DNA of 64,000 nucleotides from Polyangiaceae bacterium (GTDB lineage: Bacteria; Myxococcota_A; Polyangia; Polyangiales; Polyangiaceae). The DNA lies in the NCBI GenBank assembly GCA_020633235.1, contig JACKEA010000006.1:709199-773198 (forward strand). Reading direction: 5' to 3'. The notes beneath the pieces are model-generated. The model was not told where the DNA came from. It saw only the letters and a program-made list of their open reading frames with translations, and did no database searches. Shown here one piece after another: positions 7,586 through 15,215 of the stretch. Within the stretch, counting starts at the first letter, position 1. Every line of letters starts with the position of its first letter. A program made the position numbers and the translations under genes.

Positions 7586-8734
7586 CGCCACCCGCTGTTC
7601 GTCGGGCGTGAACAGCTCCCCCAGCGCGGACGCACTCTCGCTGGCCGGTGGGATCCCTTGGATTTCCCGCACCGTTGCCGCGATGTCCGCCAGGTGTCGG
7701 GGCACGGGAGGGCTGACCCGGCCACGCGCTCGAATGCCGTAGCCGGCGGCGACCAGCCACACTCGGGACGACTCCGGAGCGTCCTCGCCGTGGCGAATGA
7801 ACTCCGCGGCCCGACCGTGGTCCGTCGTAACGAACAACGTGGTGCGGCGTCCTTCACCTCCGAGCTCGTCGAGAATGGTGGCAAGCTCACCGACCACGGA
7901 GTCCGCGTAGCTGAGCGCTCGCAGGTAGCTACGGTAGTCGTCTTTGTGCGCGTACTCGTCGGTCTCACCGAGACCCAGGAACATGAAGCGCGGCTTCTTC
8001 TGTTTCAGATAGCGGAGGGCGATCGCCGCGGTGGCGCGGTCACGGCGGAAGTCCGCATGGCCGGGGGAGGGGCCAGCCATTTCTCCCGCGTCCAAAAGCT
8101 CCGCGCTCTTGACGTCGTACTCCAGCAGCTCGCGATTTTCACCGCGCGTCCTGCCGGTGGACACGATGAGCTTTTCCGGGTGGGTTGCGGCCGCGTGGTT
8201 GATGCCCTGCCAGGAGGAGATCACGGCCACCTGCTCCGGAGCGACGCCGGGCAGAGAAGCGATGTCGTCCGCCACCGTGTGCCACTTGGTTCGCGAGCAG
8301 TCGTTGTTCGTGCAGCCCGTCGGGCGCACGCCGGAGAGCATCTCCATGTAGCCGGGGAGGGACACGAAGTTCGGCCCGCTGGCGTAGATGTTGGTGATGG
8401 CCGCGCCGCCTCCATCGATGATGGTGTGGAGGTTCGGCATCAGCTCCCGAGGGGCGAGGATCTCGCTCTCGGACAGGCCCTTCTCTGCGGCCAAGTCGCG
8501 CTCCACGCCGAGAAACACGTCCTCCCAGCGCACGCCGTCGATGGCCATCACCACCACGGTGGACTCGCGGCCGTCCTCCCTATCCTGCAAAAGGCCCAGC
8601 TTCGCGGCGCCGCTGCTCGTCGGGTGAGCGGAAGCTCGTGTGCGGTTGTTCGCGCAGCTGGTCCAAGCCATCAGGCTCGTCAGCAGCAGCGCGCGAAGGA
8701 CGACTCTCGGTGCTCTCGCTGTTCGTGTCTTCAC
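7571..8734 (-). CDS. alkaline-phosphatase-superfamily lipoprotein
   Basis: A 387-residue predicted lipoprotein (signal to LMAWTSC). It is a member of the alkaline phosphatase / type I phosphodiesterase superfamily: VVVMAIDGVRWEDVF (first metal Asp), NFVSLPGYMEMLSGV (nucleophile loop, Ser/Thr), LGLGETDEYAH (metal Asp and His), FVTTDHGR (Asp-His) and a late PVPRHLADI (His). The metal set appears complete. It probably releases phosphate or cleaves phosphodiesters outside the cytoplasm. It heads a minus-strand operon with DUF2252, porin and LTD genes, and is divergent from a second phosphatase at 8901; the shared gap contains a clear PHO box facing that gene and a weaker one facing this gene. Confidence 0.8.
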   Translation of the reverse strand: MKTRTARAPRVVLRALLLTSLMAWTSCANNRTRASAHPTSSGAAKLGLLQDREDGRESTVVVMAIDGVRWEDVFLGVERDLAAEKGLSESEILAPRELMPNLHTIIDGGGAAITNIYASGPNFVSLPGYMEMLSGVRPTGCTNNDCSRTKWHTVADDIASLPGVAPEQVAVISSWQGINHAAATHPEKLIVSTGRTRGENRELLEYDVKSAELLDAGEMAGPSPGHADFRRDRATAAIALRYLKQKKPRFMFLGLGETDEYAHKDDYRSYLRALSYADSVVGELATILDELGGEGRRTTLFVTTDHGRAAEFIRHGEDAPESSRVWLVAAGYGIRARGRVSPPVPRHLADIAATVREIQGIPPASESASALGELFTPDEQRVAVTVP

Positions 8735-8802
8735 GAGTGCAAAAGCTCACACGTCCATGTGTCGAGGATCGCTCTGGAAAGCGTCGCCGGCGCAACTTGC
8801 GA

Positions 8803-8820
8803 GTGACGTGTGCGTGGCGT
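8803..8820 (-). promoter_or_regulatory. weak PHO box for the 8734 operon
   Basis: On the minus strand ACGCCAC (8820-8814), a 4-bp spacer and ACGTCAC (8809-8803) have the 7-4-7 PHO-box layout. The second unit is identical to one in the phoB promoter. Only two units fit and no convincing -10 follows. Confidence 0.35.
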
Positions 8821-8848
8821 GCAGCATCGTCACCGATGCGTGACGGCG

Positions 8849-8893
8849 ACGTTCTCCATGCATCACACCGTCGTCACGCGTGGACGCTACGAG
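8849..8893 (+). promoter_or_regulatory. PHO box and -10 for PafA-like gene
   Basis: Three 7-mers at 11-bp period: ACGTTCT (8849), GCATCAC (8860) and TCGTCAC (8871). Ten bases later TACGAG (8888-8893) fits the -10 position that recurs at the phoB and phoU1 PHO boxes. The resulting leader is very short, so transcription probably starts only a few bases before the ATG at 8901. Confidence 0.7.
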
Positions 8894-8900
8894 AGCGGAC

Positions 8901-10523
8901 ATGTCGATTCGAAGAGCTCTCGCGCTGGTTGCGATCGCGACGGTGGGTTGCGCGTCCCTGTCGAGCACGGATCCCGTGGTGAGTCCGAAGCGCGAGGTGC
9001 CGCGGCCAGCCGACAAGCCTCAGATCGTGATCGCGGTGACCATCGACCAACTGGGCAGCTGGGTGCTGGACCGGCACCTGTCGCGGCTGGACGCGGACGG
9101 GGCGATCCGCACCGCCATTGCTCAGGGTACGTACCACCACCGCGTGGCGTATCCGTACGCGTCCACCTACACGGCGCCGGGTCATGCAGCAATCCATACC
9201 GGAGCCGCGCCCTACCAGAGCGAGATCCTGTCCAACGAGCGCTTCGACCCGGAGCGGGGCGAGGTGGCCTGGGTGGACGACGCTGCCTATCCGCTCTTGG
9301 GAGACGAGAAGCACTCCGCGAGCCCGCGGGTCCTCGCCGTTCCCACCGTGGGGGACGCATTGAAGACCGCCACGGCAGGACGCGCACTGGTGCTGTCCGT
9401 CTCCTTGAAGGACCGCGCGGCGGTGCTGAGCGGCGGCAAGCACGCGGATCTGGCGCTGTTCTACGACTCGAGCATTCCGGGCTTCACCACCTCGAAGTAC
9501 TACGCGAAAGAGCGTCCGCCCTGCGTGACGCAGTCCGAGCGCGCCCAGCCCCTCGATACGTTGCTCGCACCCTGGACCGCACCGAAGAACGTTTCAGGGC
9601 TCGACGCGCAGGAGGGCGAAGGCTCCTGGAAGGGCTGGACAGCGAGCTTTCCCCACGACCCCCGAGAGTCCAGCGCGCCTTACTCGGTGATCAAGGCCAC
9701 CCCCGCGATGACAGATTGGATGGTGGAGCTGGCGAGCACCTGCGCGGACGACATGGGTCTCGGCAAGGACGACGTGCCGGACCTGCTCGCCCTCAGCATT
9801 TCCGGAACGGACTACGCCGGGCACGTGTTCGGCCCCGAGTCTTGGGAGTACGTCGACAATCTGGTTCGAGCCGACCGCGCGGTGGGGCGCTTGATTCGCC
9901 ACTTTCAGCGACGCGCGCGCGTGTCGGTGCTGATCACCTCCGATCACGGCGTGACGCCCCTGCCGGAGACGTCGCTGGCGGAGGGTCGACCTGGTGGGCG
10001 CTTGATGCCGAAGGAGCTCGTGGCTTCGCTGAACGCCGCGGTGTCGGATCGCCTGGGTGCCGGCGAGTGGGTGACTGCGTTCGTGGCGCCGTTCGTGACT
10101 CTGGCGCCGGCTGCCGAGAAGCGTCGCTCCGAGGTGGTCGAAGCCGTGGTGGAAGCCGCGCGGGCGCTGCCGGGAGTGTACGGTGCCTTCGACGTGCTCG
10201 ACGCCGCACCGCTGCGTCAGAGCCGTGATCCCATCGAGCGCGCCGTGGGGCTGTCCATCGACGCCCGCCCGCCGGGCGACGTGTACCTGGTGCCGAGCCC
10301 CGGTTTCGTGGTGGATCCGGACCTGGCAGTGGGGCAGGGCACGAGCCACGGTGGGCCGTGGGCAACGGACCGCGAGGTGCCCGTGCTGTTCTTCGGTGCC
10401 GGCGTCGAAAAGAGCGTCAGCCACGAGACGCAGGACGCGCTCAGCACCGCGGCCACGATTGCGGCGCTATTGGCAGTGCCTGCGCCGAGCGGGGTGGCGC
10501 TGCCCGGAGTTTCCGCGCCGTAG
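8901..10523 (+). CDS. PafA-like alkaline phosphatase lipoprotein
   Basis: A 540-residue lipoprotein; the ATG at 8901 gives MSIRRALALVAIATVGC. It has PafA/type I phosphodiesterase fold marks: VIAVTIDQLGSWVLDRH (metal Asp), YASTYTAPGHAAIHTG (nucleophile Thr in TAPGH), LLALSISGTDYAGHVFG (Asp and His ligands), SVLITSDHGV (Asp-His) and GTSHGGPW near the C-terminus (His ligand). PafA enzymes are secreted, calcium/zinc-dependent phosphomonoesterases of Bacteroidota and relatives. The triple PHO box just upstream supports induction by phosphate starvation through PhoB. Convergent with the DUF4352 lipoprotein gene. An in-frame ATG at 8880 lies inside the promoter and is rejected. Confidence 0.87.
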   Translation: MSIRRALALVAIATVGCASLSSTDPVVSPKREVPRPADKPQIVIAVTIDQLGSWVLDRHLSRLDADGAIRTAIAQGTYHHRVAYPYASTYTAPGHAAIHTGAAPYQSEILSNERFDPERGEVAWVDDAAYPLLGDEKHSASPRVLAVPTVGDALKTATAGRALVLSVSLKDRAAVLSGGKHADLALFYDSSIPGFTTSKYYAKERPPCVTQSERAQPLDTLLAPWTAPKNVSGLDAQEGEGSWKGWTASFPHDPRESSAPYSVIKATPAMTDWMVELASTCADDMGLGKDDVPDLLALSISGTDYAGHVFGPESWEYVDNLVRADRAVGRLIRHFQRRARVSVLITSDHGVTPLPETSLAEGRPGGRLMPKELVASLNAAVSDRLGAGEWVTAFVAPFVTLAPAAEKRRSEVVEAVVEAARALPGVYGAFDVLDAAPLRQSRDPIERAVGLSIDARPPGDVYLVPSPGFVVDPDLAVGQGTSHGGPWATDREVPVLFFGAGVEKSVSHETQDALSTAATIAALLAVPAPSGVALPGVSAP

Positions 10524-10526
10524 CGC

Positions 10527-11147
10527 TCAGCGCCCCAGGTCGACCACCACCGTCTGACTCTGCGACTTCACGATGAGCGGCATGTAGGTGAGCGTGAGTC
10601 CCTTTGCGGTAGTCGGGATCTCGAACGTGACGAACCCCTCTGCCTTCTCGCCCGACGAGAGGCGAAGAGATTTGAGGTCTGGGGTGCAGCCGCCGAACAC
10701 GCTCGAGTAGGTGTAGCCACTGGAGTCCGTGACCTTGGCGTAGAACGGGTTGACCGGGACTTGGCGGCTACCCGTGGCCTCGATGTGGATTCGAACCCCG
10801 AGCTTGATGTTTCCCGGCTTCGGCTTGAAGTACTTGGGAACCTTGCACTCCTGCACGTCCGAAGCGGTCAGTGCGTAGTCGGGCAACTTGGCGGTCTCAC
10901 CGATGGCGACCTTGGTCGCCGGTTGGGAATCCTGATCGGGTGGCGCCTCGGCTTTTGCGACGGCTTGCGGTGCGGGCTCGGGACAATCGGGTTCCGGCGC
11001 TTCGGCTCGTTCTGCTTCCAGCTGTCGGATCCGCTGCTCCAGCTGGGCGATCCGCTGCTTCGAAGCGTCCGTTTGCCGGGCGCACCCGGTCGTGCATGCG
11101 ACCACAAGGGGAAGGCAGCCCCTTCCCACCCAGACGATCTGCCTCAT
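10527..11147 (-). CDS. DUF4352-like lipoprotein with coiled coil
   Basis: A 206-residue predicted lipoprotein (signal MRQIVWVGRGCLPLVVAC, Cys at TTGC). A short heptad coiled coil (QRIAQLEQRIRQLEAERAEA) follows, then a Pro/Ala linker and a C-terminal Ig-like domain of the DUF4352 type: VRIHIEATGSRQVPVNPFYA, VTDSSGYTYSS, LSSGEKAEGFVTFEIP. Such domains are extracellular and of unknown ligand. The frame is open to 11327, but only the ATG at 11147 yields the signal peptide. Convergent with the PafA-like gene (3 bp between stops). Confidence 0.75.
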   Translation of the reverse strand: MRQIVWVGRGCLPLVVACTTGCARQTDASKQRIAQLEQRIRQLEAERAEAPEPDCPEPAPQAVAKAEAPPDQDSQPATKVAIGETAKLPDYALTASDVQECKVPKYFKPKPGNIKLGVRIHIEATGSRQVPVNPFYAKVTDSSGYTYSSVFGGCTPDLKSLRLSSGEKAEGFVTFEIPTTAKGLTLTYMPLIVKSQSQTVVVDLGR

Positions 11148-11269
11148 GGGCCCTACTGTACTCGGAACTGGAGCAGCGAGGATCCCGCGTGGTTCCGCGC
11201 CGTGAAGAAAGAAATGTCTCTCCTCACACATTCGTGGGTGAGGGCTTGTTGGTTCGGCGCGATTCTCTC

Positions 11270-11596
11270 CACGTTTCGGCCATTGCGAAGGGCGAAGCGC
11301 ACAGTGGTCGCCTGCTGTGTCGATCACACAACGACCTCCACGTTCGGCAAACGTACGGCAGTGAAGTCATCGGCGAGAAGATCCAGCGCGCCGGATCAGC
11401 GCCGACTCGAGACGAAGTGCCGGACACGACTCCGGACGCCGAGGAGTAGTGTGGCAAGCTCCGCGTGGCGCTCACCAGCATGGGCTCCAAGAAGGCGGAA
11501 TGCCGTCAGGTAGTCGCAGCGCTACGCCCGGAGGCCGCACGCTTGCCTTTGGACCAGCTCATTCGCGAGGCGCTGCTCCGACTCACGCCGCGCTGA
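11270..11596 (+). pseudogene. remnant of an HNH-nuclease-like gene with in-frame stop
   Basis: Read in one frame, this stretch is clearly homologous to the C-terminal half of the protein encoded at 12414-13433. HSGRLLCRSHNDL matches the NGRLYCASHNLN segment; TYGSEVIGEKI matches TFGREYVEEKI; LRVALTSMGSKKAE matches LLLALTSQGFKKAE; and LIREALLRLTPR matches LLRRALALLVPR. A TAG at 11447-11449 interrupts it in the same frame, and no N-terminal half or HNH core is recognisable upstream. It is a decayed paralogous copy ending at the TGA at 11594. Confidence 0.75.
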
Positions 11597-12123
11597 GCCT
11601 TCGCTGGCGAATGTCGTTTCACGTTCCGAGCAGGGGGAACGCGGCGGACCTTTTCCGCGCTGGACCAACAATCCCATGCCAAGCGTTGGTCCCACCTCTA
11701 CGGCCGCCGTGATCGCCCTTTGCACCCACTAGACCCCTGTTCACCTGGGTTGACCACAACAGACGCCACTCTGGAGAGAACGACTGACGGTCGCGCCGCC
11801 GTTGCCGCGCGTCGTTCGAGGGCGGGCGCGCGCGGCCTTGTGAGCCAAGCGACCGGAAGAGCGCAACACGAGACGAGCGCGAACGGACGACAGAAATCGA
11901 CACCGCGAAAGCGAACTATGTTGACGAGCTTGCGGACGCTCCGCGCTCTCATTTCGCCGATCTGGTTCGCACAGCGCCTGCACAGCGCATGTGTGCCCAG
12001 TGGTGGCGAGTTCGAAACGAAATCGATCTTCGAAGTGTCCGCGCGCTCGAAAGCGCAGCCAGGGGGCGCTGAAGAAGGCGAAATTTCCCGTGGTATGCCG
12101 GAAGGAAACCACGGGGGTTCATC
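11597..12123. other. 527-bp stretch without a supported gene
   Basis: Base composition is less GC-biased than around it, and frames here show no codon bias or recognisable domains. It separates the HNH remnant from the interrupted HNH gene and probably consists of decayed sequence plus whatever promoter the latter had. I see no repeat, hairpin or tRNA in it. Confidence 0.5.
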
Positions 12124-12300
12124 ATGTCATCGTCCAAAGCCATTTCCGTAGAGCTGTCTGCCACCGAGCGCACTGCGCTCTCCGCACTTCAAGACCTCTC
12201 CAATCGCGATCTCTGGTCCAGCGCGGTCGTTGCCAACGCCGGGCGGCGCAAAGCGATCGCGCACTTGGTCGCGCACCTCGCCGAAATCGACCGACGTGGT
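12124..12300 (+). pseudogene. detached N-terminal fragment of the HNH-family protein
   Basis: An ATG at 12124 after GGGGGTT opens a frame reading LSNRDLWSSAVVANAGRR and HLVAHLAEIDRRG. That is the usual N-terminal helix pattern of myxobacterial HNH proteins, in which a phrase like HLAEIDRR is normally followed within about ten residues by the YSSMYDFC-type helix. Here that helix appears about 160 bp later and in another frame (from 12459), so the N-terminus has been separated from the rest of the gene. Confidence 0.6.
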
Positions 12301-12458
12301 GTTGGAGGAGGCAACCGGTTGGAATGGTCGCGGCACGGGGTTGGGCCCCCGTGCGGGGTGTGGGGCGCAGCCCCACCGAGAATGCCGGCGGGGCCGGCGC
12401 CGACTGGCATCGAATGAGCACAGGCGCGGGGCGCTGTCGGTCTGGACACGTAATTCAA
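12301..12458. other. GC-rich insert interrupting the HNH gene
   Basis: Between the N-terminal fragment and the resumption of homology at 12459 lie about 158 bp where the family needs roughly 25-30. The extra sequence contains G/C runs (GGGTTGGGCCCCC) and a strong hairpin with arms TGGGGC and GCCCCA near 12360-12375. It shifts frame between the two parts. It looks like a small inserted palindromic element, but I cannot see target-site duplications. Confidence 0.45.
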
Positions 12459-13433
12459 GCCTACTCCTCCATGTACGACTTCTGCGTGCGTGGCCTGGGG
12501 ATGAGCGAGGGCACGGCGTATCGGAGCATCGCCGGGGCGCGGGCAGCGCTGTCGTTTCCGGTGGTGCTTTCGCTACTTGCTAGCGGAGATTTGCACCTTT
12601 CCGGGCTTTCGCTCTTGGCTCCGCGACTCACGCAGGACAATCACACTGCGCTGCTGGGAGAAGCCGCCGGCAAGACCAGCGCGGGGATTCGCGTCGTGCT
12701 CGCGCGCTGGTTCCCGAAGCCCGACGTCCCGGACCGGGTCGAGCCCAGAGCAGGGAAGGGGTCGCGGGCCGGCGTGGAGCCGCTCTCGGAAGGGCGCTTC
12801 GAGGTGCATTTCAGCGCCGGAGAGAGCCTGAAAGCGAAGCTCGAGCACGCCCAGAATCTGCTGAGCCACGTGAGCCGGGAGCTGGAGGTCGTGGTCGAGC
12901 GGGCGCTCGATGCGCTGATTCGCGAGCTGGAGAACAAGCGCTGGGGCGTTACGGACAAGCCGCGCCGCTCCCGCGGAACGAAGCCGGGCGAGCCCGGCCG
13001 TGCAGCCCGGCGCGAGGTGTACGAGCGCGACGGTGCCCAGTGCTGCTTCGTGTCGGAGTCCGGGGTGCGCTGCACGGCGACGGCGTTTCTCCAGTACGAC
13101 CACATCGAAGCCACCGGCATCGGTGGTGGCGATGGATCCTCCAATGGTCGGCTGTACTGCGCCAGCCACAATTTGAATGCGGCCAAGAAGACCTTCGGTC
13201 GCGAGTACGTCGAAGAGAAGATTCGCCTTCGTCAGCGAAGGCATTCAGAGGCTGAGGACGCCGAGTCGCGGGAGAAGCAAGACAAGCTCCTCCTGGCGCT
13301 CACGAGCCAAGGCTTCAAGAAGGCCGAAGCCAAGAAGGCGACGGAAACGCTCGCTCGAGAAGCGCGCACCCTCTCGCGAGAAGAGCTGCTTCGGCGCGCC
13401 CTGGCGCTGCTCGTTCCGCGATCGGCGGGCTGA
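12414..13433 (+). CDS. HNH endonuclease-domain protein, N-terminally disrupted
   Basis: 339 residues from the ATG at 12414; the true protein probably began at 12124 before the interruption. Helical N-terminal part: SSMYDFCVRGLGMSEGTAYR, RLTQDNHTALL. The HNH core follows: AARREVYERDGAQCCFVSE, CTATAFLQYDHIEATGIGG and NGRLYCASHNLNA, with paired Cys, DHI and the final Asn/His positions present. The C-terminus is Lys/Glu-rich helical. In intact relatives this family is a frequently duplicated orphan nuclease of unknown role. Whether the shortened chain is still made or active is unclear. A decayed paralogue lies 0.8 kb upstream. Confidence 0.65.
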   Translation: MSTGAGRCRSGHVIQAYSSMYDFCVRGLGMSEGTAYRSIAGARAALSFPVVLSLLASGDLHLSGLSLLAPRLTQDNHTALLGEAAGKTSAGIRVVLARWFPKPDVPDRVEPRAGKGSRAGVEPLSEGRFEVHFSAGESLKAKLEHAQNLLSHVSRELEVVVERALDALIRELENKRWGVTDKPRRSRGTKPGEPGRAARREVYERDGAQCCFVSESGVRCTATAFLQYDHIEATGIGGGDGSSNGRLYCASHNLNAAKKTFGREYVEEKIRLRQRRHSEAEDAESREKQDKLLLALTSQGFKKAEAKKATETLAREARTLSREELLRRALALLVPRSAG

Positions 13434-13557
13434 TTCCGCGCCGAATCGACAAGCCACCCGACAAAGAGATCGTCGTTGAGCCGCCGCTTTGCGAGAGAGG
13501 ACCAACTCAGGTGAGCACTGGGGTTAGGATGTGAGGAGAGGCAAGAAAGAAGACGCG

Positions 13558-14238
13558 TTAGGCCTTGGCCGGCTCGCTCTTCTTCATGATCTTGTTGCTC
13601 ACCAGCACGTAGACCACGAACACCACCAGGCATGCCGGGATGATGTAGATGAGGTCGTGCTTCACCATGGCCTTGCCCTGGTGCACGAGGTCCGCGTAGC
13701 TCATCGCGGCGGTGCTCTTGCCGAGATAGAAGCCGATGCCGGTGAGAATGGTGACCCAGATACCAGCGCCAAGCCCCGTCCACAGCGAGAAGCTCTTGAT
13801 GGGCATGCGCGAGATCCCCGCGGGAATGCTGATCAGCTGACGAATCGCGGGCAGCAGGCGGCACACGAAGGTGGCGCCGGCGCCGTACTTGCGGAAGACC
13901 TCTTCGGCGCGCTCGAGCTTCGCTTTCGGAAGCAGGAAGTACTTGCCGTACTTCTCCAGGAACGGCGTGCCGAGCCAGCTGAACAGGTAGTAGTTCACGA
14001 AGGCGCCGACCAGCGATCCACCGACGCCGGCGAGCACCGCCACTGCGGCGTCGCCCATGGGGGAGCCGAGCGTCAGCTCGCCGCGGGCAGCGAGGAAGCC
14101 GGCCGGGATCATCACCACTTCACTGGGGAAGGGGATGAAGGAGCTCTCCACCGCCATGAACAGGAGGATGAGCAAGAAGCCCCAGGTGGGCGCATGAGCG
14201 GCGGCCGTCTCGATGTACTGGATCAGAGCGTCGGTCAT
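13558..14238 (-). CDS. DedA/VTT-domain membrane protein
   Basis: 226 residues from the ATG at 14238 (the frame is open to 14295, but the protein proper begins MTDALIQYIE). DedA signatures: LFMAVESSFIPFPSEVVMIP in the re-entrant N-terminal part, then CRLLPAIRQLISIPAGISRM, the RxxPxxR...AG motif. Three to four membrane helices follow with a Lys-rich cytoplasmic tail. DedA proteins are inner-membrane lipid flippases/transporters (undecaprenyl phosphate, phosphatidylethanolamine) needed for envelope homeostasis. It is divergent from phoU1, and the gap holds a PHO box on the phoU1 side; that placement suggests, without proving, phosphate-linked expression. Confidence 0.88.
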   Translation of the reverse strand: MTDALIQYIETAAAHAPTWGFLLILLFMAVESSFIPFPSEVVMIPAGFLAARGELTLGSPMGDAAVAVLAGVGGSLVGAFVNYYLFSWLGTPFLEKYGKYFLLPKAKLERAEEVFRKYGAGATFVCRLLPAIRQLISIPAGISRMPIKSFSLWTGLGAGIWVTILTGIGFYLGKSTAAMSYADLVHQGKAMVKHDLIYIIPACLVVFVVYVLVSNKIMKKSEPAKA

Positions 14239-14356
14239 TGGGTCGCGGGGGCGTAGCGCAGCCACAGCGGGAAGTCGAAAGAAGCGATGTGTCACAAAGT
14301 ATCACGAGCAGCTTGTCGTTACGCCGCGGAACCTCATTTCCCGAGAGTTTCCGCGG

Positions 14357-14390
14357 TCGTCATCCGGTCGTCACGCCGCCCGCCCATACT
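14357..14390 (+). promoter_or_regulatory. PHO box and -10 for phoU1
   Basis: TCGTCAT (14357-14363), a 4-bp spacer and TCGTCAC (14368-14374), then CATACT (14385-14390) after a 10-bp gap as a good -10. The ATG of phoU1 follows at 14403. Same geometry as the other PHO boxes in the window, but only two clear repeats. Confidence 0.7.
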
Positions 14391-14402
14391 GCTCAGCCCG
14401 AC

Positions 14403-15098
14403 ATGGAGCCGTCCCACCCGGATCCACACTACGCCGCCGAGCTGTTCGAGCTGCGGGAAGGCGTGCTCCTCATGGGAGCGCGGGTGGAGGAAATGCTGTC
14501 GGCGAGCTGGCGGGCGTTTCACACGCGCGATTCGCTCCTCGCCCAGCGCACCGCCAAGAACGACTCGCAGGTGGATCGCCTCGAGGTGGAGCTCGACGAG
14601 CGCTGTCTTCGGGTCCTCGCTCGCTGGAAGCCCGTTGCTTCCGATCTGCGCTTCGTGACCGCGGTGCTGAAGCTGGTGACCAACCTGGAGCGAATGGGCG
14701 ATCTGGCGGAGAGCATTTGTCGGCGGACACTGCAGCTCAACAGCCTGCCGCCGGTGGCTACGGCGGCACCTCTGGTGACGATGGCGGAGACGGCGTTCCA
14801 AATGGTGGCGGACTCCCTGGACGCTTTCTCGCGACAGGACGCGGCCCGGGCCGGCGCGGTGATCGGGAAAGATCGCATCGTGGACGCCTGCTATGCCCAG
14901 AGCTTTCCCGCACTGCTCACGCTGATGGCCAAGGACGCAACACGGATCCCGGTGGCGACCGCGCTGTCGGACGTGGCGAAGTCTCTCGAGCGGATCGCGG
15001 ACCAAGCCACGAACGTCGCCGAGTTGGTCGTGTTCATCGTGGACGGCCGCCAGCTCAAGCACCTGGATCGCGCGCGCGACGGCCTCGCCGCGAGCTGA
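14403..15098 (+). CDS. phoU: PhoU-family phosphate regulator (copy 1)
   Basis: 231 residues; all-helical PhoU with two three-helix repeats. Repeat 1 carries LREGVLLMGARVEEML, RTAKNDSQVDRLEVELDE and SDLRFVTAVLKLVTNLERMGDLAE. Repeat 2 carries AGAVIGKDRIVDACYAQ and KSLERIADQATNVAELVVF, each with the E/D-rich metal-binding helix. PhoU links the Pst transporter to the PhoR kinase and shuts PhoB signalling off when phosphate is plentiful. The start at 14403 follows the PHO-box promoter; the longer open frame from 14238 runs through the promoter and is rejected. A close paralogue ends the pst operon at 25103. Confidence 0.92.
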   Translation: MEPSHPDPHYAAELFELREGVLLMGARVEEMLSASWRAFHTRDSLLAQRTAKNDSQVDRLEVELDERCLRVLARWKPVASDLRFVTAVLKLVTNLERMGDLAESICRRTLQLNSLPPVATAAPLVTMAETAFQMVADSLDAFSRQDAARAGAVIGKDRIVDACYAQSFPALLTLMAKDATRIPVATALSDVAKSLERIADQATNVAELVVFIVDGRQLKHLDRARDGLAAS

Positions 15099-15215
15099 TC
15101 GTTTCGTCGCTGACACCCCGCCGCCACGCGCGTAGTCGGAGTTTTCAGCGATGTCGCGGGGGCGTGGCTCCGGTGACAACCAGCGCTGCGAGCATGGCGG
15201 CAGGGAAAAAAAGCC

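Noticed and set aside
8825..8840. GCATCG-TCAC-CGATGC inverted repeat as terminator
   Set aside because: It is in a divergent promoter region with no T-run and no gene end nearby.
11991..12413. Upstream extension of the HNH frame to 11991
   Set aside because: The residues before 12414 in this frame are Arg/Cys-rich nonsense, while the real N-terminal homology is in another frame from 12124.
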